Notes: a model not told the origin generated them from the letters alone. A stretch of 64,000 nucleotides of DNA from Wagnerdoeblera sp046292685 (GCF_046292685.1 NZ_JBKBQM010000007.1:17566-81565), one strand, 5' to 3'. Shown: positions 16,846 through 25,894, numbered from the stretch's first letter. Made by a program: numbers and translations.

Positions 16846-17152
16846 GGGATCCTCCCTGTTCGTTCGGCGCGCAGGCTGGACCGGATCGCGGCGCGATGCA
16901 ACGTCTTGCAACGGCGGCTTGCTGCCGGCGGGCCGGGGGCGGGGCTTTGCAGCCCTGCTGCGCCGGGGCATCGTGGCGCCCCGATCCGCGCGAACGGCCG
17001 GGGCATGATGGTGACGCAGGACCATGCGCTCACGCGCCTCGACATCAGCCACGACATCCGCCGGATCATCACCCGCATCGACTGCGGCTGAACAGGCCAA
17101 GGGGCGCGCCGGCCTGCCCGACGCGCCCCTTGCCCCGGTCCGGCCGGTCCGG
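16846..17152. other. Gene-poor gap between adhI and cytochrome c'
   Basis: This 307-bp stretch holds the upstream region of adhI and the terminator of the cytochrome c' gene. A 28-codon plus-strand frame (17005-17091) is present but has no ribosome site. I see no convincing gene. Confidence 0.5.
17099..17131 (-). terminator. Terminator of the cytochrome c' gene
   Basis: AAGGGGCGCG (17099-17108) pairs perfectly with CGCGCCCCTT (17122-17131) around a 13-base loop, 21 bp beyond the cytochrome c' stop. Confidence 0.65.
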
Positions 17153-17593
17153 TCACTTCTTGGCGCGGAAAGCCTCGTGGCACGACTGGCAGCTGCCGCC
17201 GATGGCGCCCATGCCGGCCTTCAGCCCGTCCAGAGACGCCACGTCGATGGCTTCGGCCGCGGTCACCAGCGCTTCGGCCTTGGCGGTGAAGCCTTCGAAA
17301 TCCATCCAGATGTCGGGGCGGCCTTCGGCAACCGGGTCGTCCTCCTCGGCCTCGAACTTCGCGGTGATCTGCGCGGCGGCAGCGGCAAGGGCCGTCTTGG
17401 CCTCGGTCGCGGCGGCCGCATCGAAGGCCGTCTTGCCGCCGGCCATGTCGCCCAGCACAGCGGTATTCTTGCGGATGGTCTGCATGAGGTCCATGCGTTC
17501 CTTGACCACCGGGTTTGTCACGCCGTCCTTGGCCAGCGCGGCCCCGGCCACCAGCGACAGGCACAGGGCAACGGTCGTCGAAAGCATCTTCAT
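17153..17593 (-). CDS. cycP: Cytochrome c'
   Basis: The 146-residue product has a signal peptide (to about residue 20, cleavage near ALA-K) and the four-helix-bundle cytochrome c' pattern, with a single C-terminal haem site CQSCH near residue 137 followed by EAFRAKK. Cytochromes c' are periplasmic and bind NO, protecting denitrifiers and phototrophs. Asp/Glu/Ala-rich helices occupy the middle. I start at the ATG at 17593, which gives a proper signal peptide and has a GGAG site (ggagtattgccg); the frame remains open upstream but without signal features. Confidence 0.9.
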   Translation of the reverse strand: MKMLSTTVALCLSLVAGAALAKDGVTNPVVKERMDLMQTIRKNTAVLGDMAGGKTAFDAAAATEAKTALAAAAAQITAKFEAEEDDPVAEGRPDIWMDFEGFTAKAEALVTAAEAIDVASLDGLKAGMGAIGGSCQSCHEAFRAKK

Positions 17594-17710
17594 CGGCAAT
17601 ACTCCTTCAATGGCACGGTGCGGCATCTCGTCACCATCAGCGGGTATACCAGCCCGACGGCAAAGCCGAAGTGACAAGATCACCTTTCACGCACATGTCA
17701 AGGCGCGATG

Positions 17711-18358
17711 TCAGACCGGCACGAAGACCCCGCGATCGGGGTCGAACTGTTCCAGCGCGCCTTCGCCCATCGAGGTCCAGAGCCCGTGCAGCGTCAGCTC
17801 CTCGGCCTCGACCGCGGCGCGCACGAAGGGAAAGGTCATCAGGTTTTCCAGGCTGACCAGCACCGCCTGCTTTTCCAGCGCCGGGATGCGCAGGTCTTCG
17901 GGCAGCTCGGCGATGCGGTCGTAGCCGGGGCGCAGGATGTCCATCCAGCGGCCGACGAAGCTCGATTTCTCCTCCAGCTCGGGCGCGCGGCCGCAGCACA
18001 TGTCGTGGCAGCCCTTGACCCCGCCGCAGTTGGCGTGCCCCAGCACCACCAGATGCGCCACCTTCAGCGCGGTGACGGCATATTCCACCGCCGCCGAGGT
18101 GCCGTGATATTCGCCGTCGGGGTTATACGGCGGCACCAGGTTGGCGATGTTGCGGTGGATGAAGAACTCGCCTTCGTCCGCCCCGAAGATCGAGGTGACA
18201 TGCACCCGGCTGTCGCAACAGGAAATCACCATGGCCCGCGGGTGCTGCCCGCCGGTGGCCAGCTTGCGATACCACGCCTTGTTGTCCAGCCAGGTCGTCG
18301 CCCGCCAGCCGTGAAAGCGCTGCACCAGATACGCCGGAAGCAACCGTGCCCTTGCCAT
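17711..18358 (-). CDS. Beta-class carbonic anhydrase
   Basis: The 215-residue enzyme interconverts CO2 and bicarbonate (EC 4.2.1.1). Zinc and catalytic residues of the beta class are present: Cys47, Asp49 and Arg51 in CCDSRV, and His108 with Cys111 in GHANCGGV. The IHRNIANLVPP and SAAVEYAV motifs follow the family. The start at 18358 has a GGAGGG site at the right spacing; the open frame continues upstream without a site. It is transcribed alone, away from the divergent gene at 18513. Confidence 0.93.
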   Translation of the reverse strand: MARARLLPAYLVQRFHGWRATTWLDNKAWYRKLATGGQHPRAMVISCCDSRVHVTSIFGADEGEFFIHRNIANLVPPYNPDGEYHGTSAAVEYAVTALKVAHLVVLGHANCGGVKGCHDMCCGRAPELEEKSSFVGRWMDILRPGYDRIAELPEDLRIPALEKQAVLVSLENLMTFPFVRAAVEAEELTLHGLWTSMGEGALEQFDPDRGVFVPV

Positions 18359-18512
18359 CTGCCGACCCTCCATGCCTGCCCCTTCGCAATAGGCCGGCTT
18401 TTCGGAAATTTCGAGCGGTTTTTGCACCGCAGCATCCTCGGACGCGAACGGTTTGTTCAGCAAGCCGCGGCACAATCGGCCCCGGGTGAAGTGTGGAATG
18501 TGGGAGGGTGCG

Positions 18513-18884
18513 GTGACGGCACGGGTCACGTATCTGTGCCCGCGCGAACGGATCTGGCTGGATCCGTCGCGTATCGGGCTGCTTTATGCCGAACTGGGCG
18601 GGGCCGAGGTTCAGGCCCTGCTGGACAGGGCGATGCAGGAACTGGCGGTCGTCCACGACGGCCTGCGGGCGCAATATGCCGCGCGCGACCTCGACGGTTT
18701 CGCGCGCAGCCTGCGCCGCCTGCGCCGGATCGCCGAACATCTGGGCCTGACCACGGTGGGCCGCATCGCCGCCGATGTCGGGGAATGCCTGGATCGGGGC
18801 GATCCCACGGCCCTGGCCGCCACCTGGGCGCGGCTGTCGCGCAGCGCCGAACAGGCGCAGATGGGCAACTGGAACAGCGCCTGA
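18513..18884 (+). CDS. Hypothetical helical protein, possible HPt-like bundle
   Basis: The 123-residue protein is mostly helical, with an Arg-rich middle (FARSLRRLRRIAEHLGL) and no membrane segment. The length and helical pattern recall histidine-phosphotransfer-like four-helix bundles, with AEHLG as a possible His motif, but I cannot confirm this. I chose the GTG at 18513 because GGGAGGG precedes it by 4 bases; an ATG at 18498 would add five residues. It is divergent from carbonic anhydrase and 56 bp upstream of the aminopeptidase, so it may be co-transcribed with it. Confidence 0.6.
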   Translation: MTARVTYLCPRERIWLDPSRIGLLYAELGGAEVQALLDRAMQELAVVHDGLRAQYAARDLDGFARSLRRLRRIAEHLGLTTVGRIAADVGECLDRGDPTALAATWARLSRSAEQAQMGNWNSA

Positions 18885-18940
18885 GCGCCCCTTGCGGCTG
18901 GCGATGGCGCGGTTAGGCTGTCGGGCAGAGGAGACCCGCC

Positions 18941-20335
18941 ATGACCGACCGACCGCGCCTTGCCTTTGCCCCCGCCGGCTCGCCCGCGCTGCCCTTGCAC
19001 CTTGTCCGGGCCGAGGATGCGCCGGCCTGGCTCGAATCGCAGCCCGAGGCCACCCGCGGCTGGCTGGCCGCGCAAGGCTGGGCCGGCGCCGCCGGCGACC
19101 CGGTGCTGCTGCCGGCGCCCGATGGCGGCGTGGCCGGCGCGGTGATGGGCCTGGGCGATGCCGCGGCACGGGCGCGCGGGCGCTTTGCCGTGGCCCGGGC
19201 TGCCGCGCGCCTGCCCGCGGGCGTCTGGGCGCTGGCCGGCACCCTTTCGCCCGACGACCGCGACGAGGCGGCCCTCGGCTGGCTGCTGGCCGGCTACCGC
19301 TTCGACCGTTACCGCAGCGCCAAGGCGCCCGCCGCCCGCCTGCTGGCGCCCGCGGGCTGCGACGCCGCCCGGCTGGAAACCATCGCCAATGCCGAGGCGC
19401 TGACCCGCGACCTCATCAACACCCCCGCCGCCGACATGGGCCCGGCCGAGCTGGAATCCGCGTTCCGCGCCCTTGGCGCGCGCTACGGCGCCACCGTCAC
19501 GGCCACCGTGGGCGACGATCTGCTGGCGCAGAACCTGCCGATGATCCACGCCGTCGGCCGCGCCAGCCCCCGCGCGCCCCGCCTGCTGGACCTGCGCTGG
19601 GGCGATGCCGGCCCCGCGGTGGTGCTGGTCGGCAAGGGCGTGTGCTTCGACACCGGCGGGCTCGACCTCAAGTCGTCGGCCAACATGCTGCTGATGAAAA
19701 AGGACATGGGCGGGGCCGCCACGGTCATGGGTCTGGCGCAGACGATCATGGAAAGCCGCCTGCCGGTGCGGCTGCGCCTGCTGGTGCCGGCGGTGGAAAA
19801 CGCCGTCTCGGGCAATGCCATGCGCCCGCGCGACATCCTGACCAGCCGCAAGGGCCTGACGGTCGAGGTGAACAACACCGATGCCGAAGGCCGGCTGATC
19901 CTGGCCGATGCCCTGGCGCTGGCCTGCGAGGAACCGGCCGACCTGCTGGTGTCGATGGCCACGCTGACCGGCGCGGCCCGGGTGGCGCTGGGGCCGGACC
20001 TTGCGCCCTATTACACCGACCACGCGCCGCTGGCGCAGGCGCTGGAAACCGCCGCGGCGCAGGTGCGCGACCCGGTCTGGCGGATGCCGTTCTGGGAACC
20101 CTACGAGTCGCAGATCGAACCGGGCATCGCCGATCTGGACAACGCGCCTTCGGGCGGCATGGCCGGGTCGATCACCGCCGCGCTGTTCCTGCGCCGCTTC
20201 GTGTCGGGCGTGCCCTATGCGCATTTCGACATCTACGGCCACCAGCCCGCCGATGCCCCGGCCCGCCCCAAGGGCGGAGTCGGCCAGGGCGCACGGGCGC
20301 TGTTCGCGGCCTTGCCCGCGCTGCTGGGGGTTTGA
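18941..20335 (+). CDS. Leucyl aminopeptidase (M17 family)
   Basis: The 464-residue cytoplasmic metallopeptidase removes N-terminal residues from peptides. The M17 signature NTDAEGRL is present, as are GKGVCFDTGGLDLKSSANM with its metal-binding Lys and Asp, MKKDMGGAA, and the C-terminal HFDIYGHQ. The N-terminal domain is divergent, as usual. The start has GAGGAGA a few bases upstream. The NlpC/P60 gene begins 3 bp after the stop, so the two form an operon possibly concerned with peptide turnover. Confidence 0.93.
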   Translation: MTDRPRLAFAPAGSPALPLHLVRAEDAPAWLESQPEATRGWLAAQGWAGAAGDPVLLPAPDGGVAGAVMGLGDAAARARGRFAVARAAARLPAGVWALAGTLSPDDRDEAALGWLLAGYRFDRYRSAKAPAARLLAPAGCDAARLETIANAEALTRDLINTPAADMGPAELESAFRALGARYGATVTATVGDDLLAQNLPMIHAVGRASPRAPRLLDLRWGDAGPAVVLVGKGVCFDTGGLDLKSSANMLLMKKDMGGAATVMGLAQTIMESRLPVRLRLLVPAVENAVSGNAMRPRDILTSRKGLTVEVNNTDAEGRLILADALALACEEPADLLVSMATLTGAARVALGPDLAPYYTDHAPLAQALETAAAQVRDPVWRMPFWEPYESQIEPGIADLDNAPSGGMAGSITAALFLRRFVSGVPYAHFDIYGHQPADAPARPKGGVGQGARALFAALPALLGV

Positions 20336-20338
20336 CGC

Positions 20339-21163
20339 ATGGATCGTCGCAGCACGCCGTTTTCCGGGCGCGTCGCCCATGTCTCGTTGCAAGGGCAGGT
20401 GCAGGCCGAAAGCTATGCCCAAGGCACGCCGGCCCGCATCGCCCAGCCTCTGGCCGACCTGAACGCCAAACCCGGCGGCCCGCGCGACCGGCAGGTGCTG
20501 TGGGGCGACCGGGTGCTGGTGCTCGACCGGCAAGGCGACGATGCCTATGTCATCGCCGAAAAGGACGGCTATTGCGGCTGGGTCGCGGCGGCAGCCCTGG
20601 GCCCCGACCACCCCGTGACGCACCGCGTGGCCGCGCCCTTCAGCCAGCTTTACCCAGAACCGCGGGTTGCCGCGCACGAAACCGCCACCCTGCCCTTTGC
20701 CGCGCAGCTGCAGGTGCTGGAAACATCGGGCAAGTTCGCCCGCGTGCCGCAAGGCTGGGTGCCGCTGCACCACCTGCGCGCGCGCGATGCGCACGACGCC
20801 GATCCGGCCGCGGTGGCGCTGGGGTTCCTGGGCACGCCTTACCTCTGGGGCGGCAACAGCCGGGCGGGGCTGGATTGTTCGGGCCTGGCGCAAGCCGCGC
20901 TGCTGGCCTGCGGCATCCCCTGCCCCGGCGACAGCGACCAGCAGACCGCCCTGGGCCGCGAACTCGCCCCCGACGAATCCGAACAGCGCGGCGACCTCGT
21001 GTTCTGGAAAGGCCACGTGGCGCTGGTCTGCGGCCCGGACGAAATCGTGCACGCCACCGGCGCCTTCATGGCGGTGGTGCGCGAACCGCTGTCGGGGGCC
21101 ATCGCCCGGATCGAGGCAACCGGCGGCGGGCCGGTGACGCATCGGCGGCGGGTGGCCGGCTGA
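20339..21163 (+). CDS. NlpC/P60 family peptidase with SH3-like domains
   Basis: The 274-residue protein combines one or two N-terminal bacterial SH3-like modules (roughly residues 40-145, with DRVLVLDRQGDDAYVIAEKDGYCGWV) and a C-terminal NlpC/P60 cysteine peptidase. The catalytic triad is visible as Cys in LDCSGLAQAAL, His in GHVALVCG and His in IVHATGAF. Such enzymes cleave gamma-D-glutamyl-diamino acid bonds in peptidoglycan peptides. No signal peptide is seen, which suggests action on recycled cytoplasmic muropeptides and fits its pairing with an aminopeptidase. Confidence 0.9.
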   Translation: MDRRSTPFSGRVAHVSLQGQVQAESYAQGTPARIAQPLADLNAKPGGPRDRQVLWGDRVLVLDRQGDDAYVIAEKDGYCGWVAAAALGPDHPVTHRVAAPFSQLYPEPRVAAHETATLPFAAQLQVLETSGKFARVPQGWVPLHHLRARDAHDADPAAVALGFLGTPYLWGGNSRAGLDCSGLAQAALLACGIPCPGDSDQQTALGRELAPDESEQRGDLVFWKGHVALVCGPDEIVHATGAFMAVVREPLSGAIARIEATGGGPVTHRRRVAG

Positions 21164-21240
21164 AACCCCGCCCCGGGCCTGACCCGGGGCCTCCACCGCC
21201 CCCGCGCCCAGAGGCCCCGGGTCAAGCCCGGGGCGGGTTT
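21163..21240. terminator. Long bidirectional terminator hairpin
   Basis: Two arms of about 30 bp (21163-21193 and 21211-21240) are complementary except for one inserted base and one mismatch; the loop is 17 bases. Each arm ends in AAA/TTT. It separates the convergent NlpC/P60 and PNP genes. Its core, CCCCGGGTC with AAGCCCGGGG, resembles palindromic repeats scattered in alphaproteobacterial genomes. Confidence 0.8.
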
Positions 21241-21243
21241 CCT

Positions 21244-22056
21244 TCAGACCCCTGCCCGCAGCATCCGCCGCAAGATGCGCTCCAGCTTGGCCGCACCCAC
21301 GGGGGCGCTGGCCTTGGTGTGTTCGTGGCTGATGTGTTCGTTGCCCAGGCCCGCCGCCATGTTGGTGATGACCGACACCGCCGCACAGCGCAGGCCCAGG
21401 AACCGGCCCAGAATCACCTCGGGCACGGTCGACATGCCCACCGCATCGGCGCCCAGCAGCCTGAGCATGCGGATCTCGGCCGGCGTTTCGAAGTTGGGGC
21501 CGGAATACCAGGCATAAACCCCTTCGCGCAAGGCAATGCCCTCGGCGCCCGCCGCCTCCTTCAGCGCCGCGCGCAAGCCGGGGTCATAGGCGTTGGTCAG
21601 GTTGACGAACCGGGCATCCGTCGGCTCGCCGATCAGCGGCGAGCGGCCGGAATAGTTGATGTGGTCGGCAATCAGCATCAGGTCGCCGGGCGGAATCTCG
21701 GCCAGAAACGACCCGGCGGCATTGGTCAGCATCAGCGTGTCGGCGCCGAGGCCCGCCAGCACCTCCAGCGGCAGGCGCATGGCATCGGCGCGGCCCTGTT
21801 CATAGTAATGCGCCCGCCCGCCGAACACCGCCACCGGCATGCCTTCCAGCCGGCCCACCACCAGCTTGCGGGTATGGCCCGACACCCCGGCATGCGGAAA
21901 GCCCGGCAGGTCGTCATAGTCGATGGCGACCCCCTCCACCGCCTCGGTCAGATGCCCCAGGCCCGACCCCAGGACCAGCCCCATCTTCACCCGCATCCCC
22001 CCCGTGCGGGCGTCGATGACGGCAAGCGCGTCGGCGGCAGTGGCAGTGGTGGTCAT
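21244..22056 (-). CDS. punA: Purine nucleoside phosphorylase (trimeric type)
   Basis: The 270-residue enzyme cleaves purine nucleosides with phosphate (EC 2.4.2.1) in purine salvage. Trimeric-class motifs are present: GLVLGSGLGHL (phosphate loop), GRAHYYEQG, TNAAGSF, YAWYSGPNFETPAEIRML with its base-binding Glu, GMSTVPEVI and VITNMAAGL. The Asn in TNMAAG favours 6-oxopurines (inosine, guanosine, perhaps xanthosine). It stands alone, with a GGAGA site before the start. Confidence 0.93.
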   Translation of the reverse strand: MTTTATAADALAVIDARTGGMRVKMGLVLGSGLGHLTEAVEGVAIDYDDLPGFPHAGVSGHTRKLVVGRLEGMPVAVFGGRAHYYEQGRADAMRLPLEVLAGLGADTLMLTNAAGSFLAEIPPGDLMLIADHINYSGRSPLIGEPTDARFVNLTNAYDPGLRAALKEAAGAEGIALREGVYAWYSGPNFETPAEIRMLRLLGADAVGMSTVPEVILGRFLGLRCAAVSVITNMAAGLGNEHISHEHTKASAPVGAAKLERILRRMLRAGV

Positions 22057-22231
22057 GCGCGGTCTCCTGTCTGGTGCGGCCCTGTTCTAACCCGGCCGCG
22101 GGCGGATGCCAGCCCCCGGGCGCACCGGCCTTGCGGGTTTCGTTTGACCTGCATCATGGCACGGGGTTCCATACCGCCGGGGCTGCGCTTTGCGAAAGCG
22201 ACCCGCCCGCCTGCAAGCGTCGCAGGATGCC

Positions 22232-22793
22232 GTGATCCGGGCCGCCGGCCTGACGAGGGTCTGCCGCAACGGCCCGGTCGAGGTGGCGACCCTGCGCGGG
22301 GTGGTTTCGCGGCCCATGCGGGGGACTTCGTGGTCATGCGCGGGCCCTCCGGCTCGGGCAAGTCTACGTTTCGCAACATCCTCGGCGGGCGCGACACCGC
22401 CTCGGCCGGGCAGCTGCTGTTGCGCAGCCAGGATCTGACGCAACGCGACGCAACCGGCCTCACCCGCTATCGCCGCGACCATGTGGGCTTCTTCTTGCAG
22501 TTCTGCAAGCTGGTGCCCAGCCTGCCCGCGCTGGTAAACGTGGCCCTCGGCACCGAAATCGCCCGCGACCCGATGCCCCCGGCCGAGACCTTGAGGCTGG
22601 TCGGCCTTCCCGACCGCCACGACCACTTTCCCGCACAACAGTCGGGCGGCGAACAGCAGCGCGCTCGACAGCGCCACCGGCATCAAGCTGCTGGAAGCGC
22701 TGATCGAGGGGAACCGCACCACCGGCGCCACCACGCCGGTCATCCCCCATGACGCCGCCATCGACGAAATCGCCGACCGCATCGTGCGCTTTG
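22232..22793 (+). pseudogene. Decayed LolD/DevA-type ABC exporter ATPase
   Basis: An ABC ATPase is recognisable but broken. It opens with GTG-IRAAGLTRVCRNGPVEVATLRGV in one frame, shifts frame near 22300, and continues with GDFVVMRGPSGSGKST (Walker A), GFFLQFCKLVPSLPALVNVALGTEI and QQSGGEQQR (signature). Then about two dozen codons, including Walker B, are missing, and another frame resumes with ALDSATGIKLLEALIEGNRTTG and the H-loop region. The product cannot be a working ATPase. Confidence 0.8.
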
Positions 22794-23751
22794 CCGGGGT
22801 GGCAGCACTGGAGGGCGCGCTTCAGACCGAAGCGCGCATCGTCAAGCCGGGGCGGCCCGAACTGCCCGGCATGGTCGAGCCTGCGTCGCTCCTGCTCGTC
22901 TCCCTGCCGGCCGACCCGGACCGGGGGCTGACCCGGCTGCACCTGCGCCTGGGCCGCCTGCCCGACCCGCAATCGCTGCGCGAGGGGTGGTCAGCCAGGA
23001 TTTCGCCACCGCCCACCGCCGGCGCCCCGGCTTGGCCCTGGCGGCGGTGATGAACGGCAAGCGGCGCGACCTTGTGGTCACCGGCATCGCGCTGTCGCCC
23101 GAGTTCATCTATGCCCTCGGCCCCGGCGAGATGATGCCCGACCCGCGCCGCTTCGGCATCGGCTGGATGCCGCGCGCCACGCTGGCCGCGGCCTGCGACC
23201 TGCACGGCGCCTTTTCCAACCTGGTGCTGCGGCTGGCGCCCGGCACCCCGGCCGACCGCGTGATCGAACCGCTCGACCGGCTGACCGCCCGCTACGGCGG
23301 CACCGGCGCCAGCGCGCGCGCCGACCAGATGTCGCACGCCTTTCTGGATGCCGAGCGCCTTCGGCTGGGCGCGATGGTCAAGGTGCTGCCGCCCATCTTC
23401 CTGCCGGTGGCAGCAATGCTGGTGCACCTGACCCGGTCGCGCCTGATCGTGCTGGAACGCGAACAGATCGGCCTGCTCAAGGCCATCGGCTATGGCCCGG
23501 GGCGCATCGACGGGCGCTACCTGGAATTCGTGCTGCCGATCGCGGCAGGCGGCATCGCGGTGGGCTTTCTGGCCGGGGGCGGGCTGGGGGTGGGGCTGGC
23601 GCAGATGTATGCCCGGTTCTTTTCCTTCCCCTACCTCGTATTCGCGCGCGACCCGCAGGTCCATGCGCTGGCCGCCCTGCGCCCGGCGCTTGCCGTGCGC
23701 GGCCGGCTTGACCGGCCGGATCTCATCGCCTTTCTCGAGACAAGGGAGTAA
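22794..23751 (+). pseudogene. Decayed FtsX-like ABC exporter permease
   Basis: The sequence joins directly onto the ATPase remnant at GVAALEGALQTEARIVKPGRP, which matches an internal part of macrolide-exporter-type permeases; the first roughly 100 residues, with the first membrane helix, are missing. A further frame change occurs near 22985. The rest reads well (GIALSPEFIYALGPGEMMPDPRRFGIGWM, EQIGLLKAIGYGPGRIDGRYLE) to a TAA at 23751, but the C-terminal portion of the family is also shortened. Probably non-functional. Confidence 0.75.
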
Positions 23752-23754
23752 CCC

Positions 23755-23940
23755 TTGCGCCGCGCCCTGCTTTCCGGCCTGATCGGCCTTGGCATCCTGG
23801 CCCTGATGGTCTGGGCCTTCCTGCCTCGCCCCGGTCCGGTGGAAACGGCACAGGTCGCCTTGCGCCCCCTGGCCGTCGAACCGCAAGAAAACGGCGAGGG
23901 ACGCGGCTGCGCCCGCTGGCGTCCTGACGCCGGCCCGCAC
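23755..23940 (+). pseudogene. Truncated HlyD/periplasmic adaptor remnant
   Basis: A TTG start follows the permease stop by 3 bp. It encodes RRALLSGLIGLGILALMVWAF, a membrane anchor, then PRPGPVETAQVALRPLAVEPQENGEGR, as at the N-terminus of periplasmic adaptor (HlyD) subunits of ABC exporters. After about 45 residues the homology stops and the convergent MFS gene begins, so the adaptor gene is truncated. ATPase, permease and adaptor would have formed one operon. Confidence 0.65.
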
Positions 23941-25146
23941 TCAGCCCAGCCGGCGCCACAGCGGTATCAGCCCCAGCGCCGCCAGCACCGCAAAACCCGC
24001 GCCGGCCAGGAACGTCGCCTCGGACCCGAAGCCTTGCCACAGCGCGCCGGCGATCACGCTGGCCAGCAGCAAGGCGCCGCCGGTGACCAGGTTGAACATG
24101 CCATAGGCCGTGCCGCGCAGCTCGGCCGGCACCGCCTCGGCCACCAGCGCCGCCAGCAGCCCTTGCGTCACCCCCATGTGCAGGCCCCACAGCGCGATGC
24201 CCAGGCTCAGCCCCGCCAGCCCCGGCGCCAGCGCCAGCACCAGATCGGCCGCGATCAGCAACCCCAGCCCTGCCATCAGCAGCGCCGGCCGGCTCATCCG
24301 GTCCGACAGCACGCCCGCCGGCCAGGCCGACAGCGCATAGACCGCGTTCATCCCCACCAGCACCAGCGGCACCAGCATGACCGGCAGCCCCGCCTCCTCG
24401 GCCCGCAGGATCAGGAAGGCTTCGGAAAACCGCGCCAGCGTGAACACCGTCGCCACCGCGACCACCGCCCAGTAGGTGCCGCCCAGCAACCGCAGCTCGG
24501 CCCGCGACAAGGGGTTGCGCACCCGGCGCAGGCCCGCGGGGCGCGGCGGCTCCTTCACTGCAAGCAGGATCAGCGCCAGCGCCATGAAGGCCGGTATCAC
24601 CGCCACCCAGAACACCGACCGGAAATCGCCCGCGAAGGCCCACATCAGCGCAATCGCCAGCAGCGGCCCCAGAAAGGCGCCCAGCGTATCCAGCGACTGG
24701 CGCAGGCCAAAGGCCGCGCCGCTGCGCCCCTCGGGGGCCAGGTCGGCCACCAGCGCATCGCGGGGCGCCCCGCGAATGCCCTTGCCCACCCGGTCGATGA
24801 ACCGCGCCGCCACCACCCAGCCGATCGACCCGGCCAGCGGGAACACCGGCTTGGTCACCGCCGCCAGCCCATAGCCCAGCGCCGCCAGTTCCTTGCGCCG
24901 GCCGATCCGGTCGGACAGCGCGCCGGAAAACACCTTGGTGATGGCCGCCGTCGCCTCGGCAATGCCTTCGATCACGCCCACCGCCAGCGCCGTGGCGCCC
25001 AGCCCCACGGTCAGATACACCGGCAGCAGCGCGTGGATCATCTCGGACGATACGTCCATCAGCATCGACACCAGGCCCAGCGCCCATATTCCCGCCGGCA
25101 GCCCGCGCCAGGGCGAGCCTGCCTTGTTTTCCGATGCATCGGCCAT
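23941..25146 (-). CDS. MFS transporter
   Basis: The 401-residue membrane protein has twelve predicted helices and the MFS loop motif SDRIGRRKELAALG between helices 2 and 3, and a second copy-like SDRMSRPALLMAG in the C-terminal half. The FIDRVGKGIRGAPRDALVADLAPEGRSGAAFGLRQSLDTLGA segment is typical of a family of bacterial MFS permeases. Specificity is unknown; linkage to the ChrB-N gene hints at metal or oxyanion export. The ATG at 25146 has an AGGAGA site. The family's usual length is about 400. Confidence 0.85.
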   Translation of the reverse strand: MADASENKAGSPWRGLPAGIWALGLVSMLMDVSSEMIHALLPVYLTVGLGATALAVGVIEGIAEATAAITKVFSGALSDRIGRRKELAALGYGLAAVTKPVFPLAGSIGWVVAARFIDRVGKGIRGAPRDALVADLAPEGRSGAAFGLRQSLDTLGAFLGPLLAIALMWAFAGDFRSVFWVAVIPAFMALALILLAVKEPPRPAGLRRVRNPLSRAELRLLGGTYWAVVAVATVFTLARFSEAFLILRAEEAGLPVMLVPLVLVGMNAVYALSAWPAGVLSDRMSRPALLMAGLGLLIAADLVLALAPGLAGLSLGIALWGLHMGVTQGLLAALVAEAVPAELRGTAYGMFNLVTGGALLLASVIAGALWQGFGSEATFLAGAGFAVLAALGLIPLWRRLG

Positions 25147-25219
25147 CCTGGTCTCCTGTGTTCCGCGCAAGCGGCTGGTCAATCGTGGCGGCGGGCTTCC
25201 GCTTCGGCCTCGGTGCGCG

Positions 25220-25336
25220 TCAGGCCGATCTCCGGCGGCGGTCGTCCTGCCGGGCCAGCAGGCGCAAGGGCGCAGGCTCTGCCAGCACGGGTGGTACATG
25301 CGAACGCTTCGTCCTGAATGCGACTTGCCGGGCCAT
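25220..25336 (-). CDS. Possible 38-residue protein between chrB-N and the MFS gene
   Basis: A short frame begins with ATG behind an excellent AGGAGGT site and reads MARQVAFRTKRSHVPPV, ending in RRRRSA. It is basic and has no hydrophobic segment. It starts 15 bp after the ChrB-N stop and ends 73 bp before the MFS start, so it would be the middle gene of an operon. A second frame using the same region (ending TRTEAEAEARRHD) is also open, so which, if either, is translated is uncertain. Confidence 0.35.
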   Translation of the reverse strand: MARQVAFRTKRSHVPPVLAEPAPLRLLARQDDRRRRSA

Positions 25337-25351
25337 GCGGCACCTCCTGTG

Positions 25352-25894
25352 TCAGCCGTTCTCGCCTTTCGCGTCAAAGACGCGGCGGGCATAGTCATCC
25401 AGCGCCGCCTCGCAGCCTTTCAGGCGCCGCTGCGCCTCCTCGGCGCGCTCGGCACCGTAGAAATCGAGCTTCACGATCTTGTCGAGCCAGACCTGCAGCT
25501 TCTTCAGGTCGACATCGTTTTCCTCCAGCTCGGCATAGCTGTAGTGGCCGGCGGCGATTTCCTTGGCCACTTCGCGTTCGAAATCGTCGCACTTGTCGAT
25601 GAACTCGGCATAGGCCTCGTCGCGTTCCGCCTTGAAGCGGGCGACGACCCTTGCCTCCTGCGCCGGGTCCAGCGCGACCGTCTGCAGGATCACCGCTTCG
25701 CCCCTCGCCTCGTGGATCTCGTTCTCCACCATCTTCAGCCGGCGGACATGATCGTCCGTGCGCGGCAGCACGCAGACGCCGTTCTGCAGATAGACGGCCC
25801 CCATGCCCTTCAGCCGCCGCCAGATCGCGATGCGCCGGGCCGAGGGTTCGGCAGGAACCTTGTAGGTGAGAAGGAGCCAAAGCATATCAGACAT
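25352..25894 (-). CDS. ChrB N-terminal domain protein
   Basis: The 180-residue protein matches the N-terminal half of ChrB, the chromate-resistance regulator: WLLLTYKVPAEPSARRIAIWRRLKGMGAVYLQNGVCVLP is a winged-helix-like opening, followed by a long charged helical section (ERDEAYAEFIDKCDDFEREVAKE). The C-terminal ChrB catalytic/sensory domain is absent, so this is a stand-alone ChrB_N protein. Whether chromate is the signal is unknown. Start is uncertain (ATG 25894 or 25885) with no clear ribosome site. It leads the operon with the MFS gene. Confidence 0.75.
   Translation of the reverse strand: MSDMLWLLLTYKVPAEPSARRIAIWRRLKGMGAVYLQNGVCVLPRTDDHVRRLKMVENEIHEARGEAVILQTVALDPAQEARVVARFKAERDEAYAEFIDKCDDFEREVAKEIAAGHYSYAELEENDVDLKKLQVWLDKIVKLDFYGAERAEEAQRRLKGCEAALDDYARRVFDAKGENG

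Noticed and set aside
17005..17091. A 28-codon plus-strand frame (MMVTQDHALTRLDISHDI...) between adhI and the cytochrome c' gene
   Set aside because: No ribosome site, no run of regulatory codons, and no gene on the same strand nearby for it to control.
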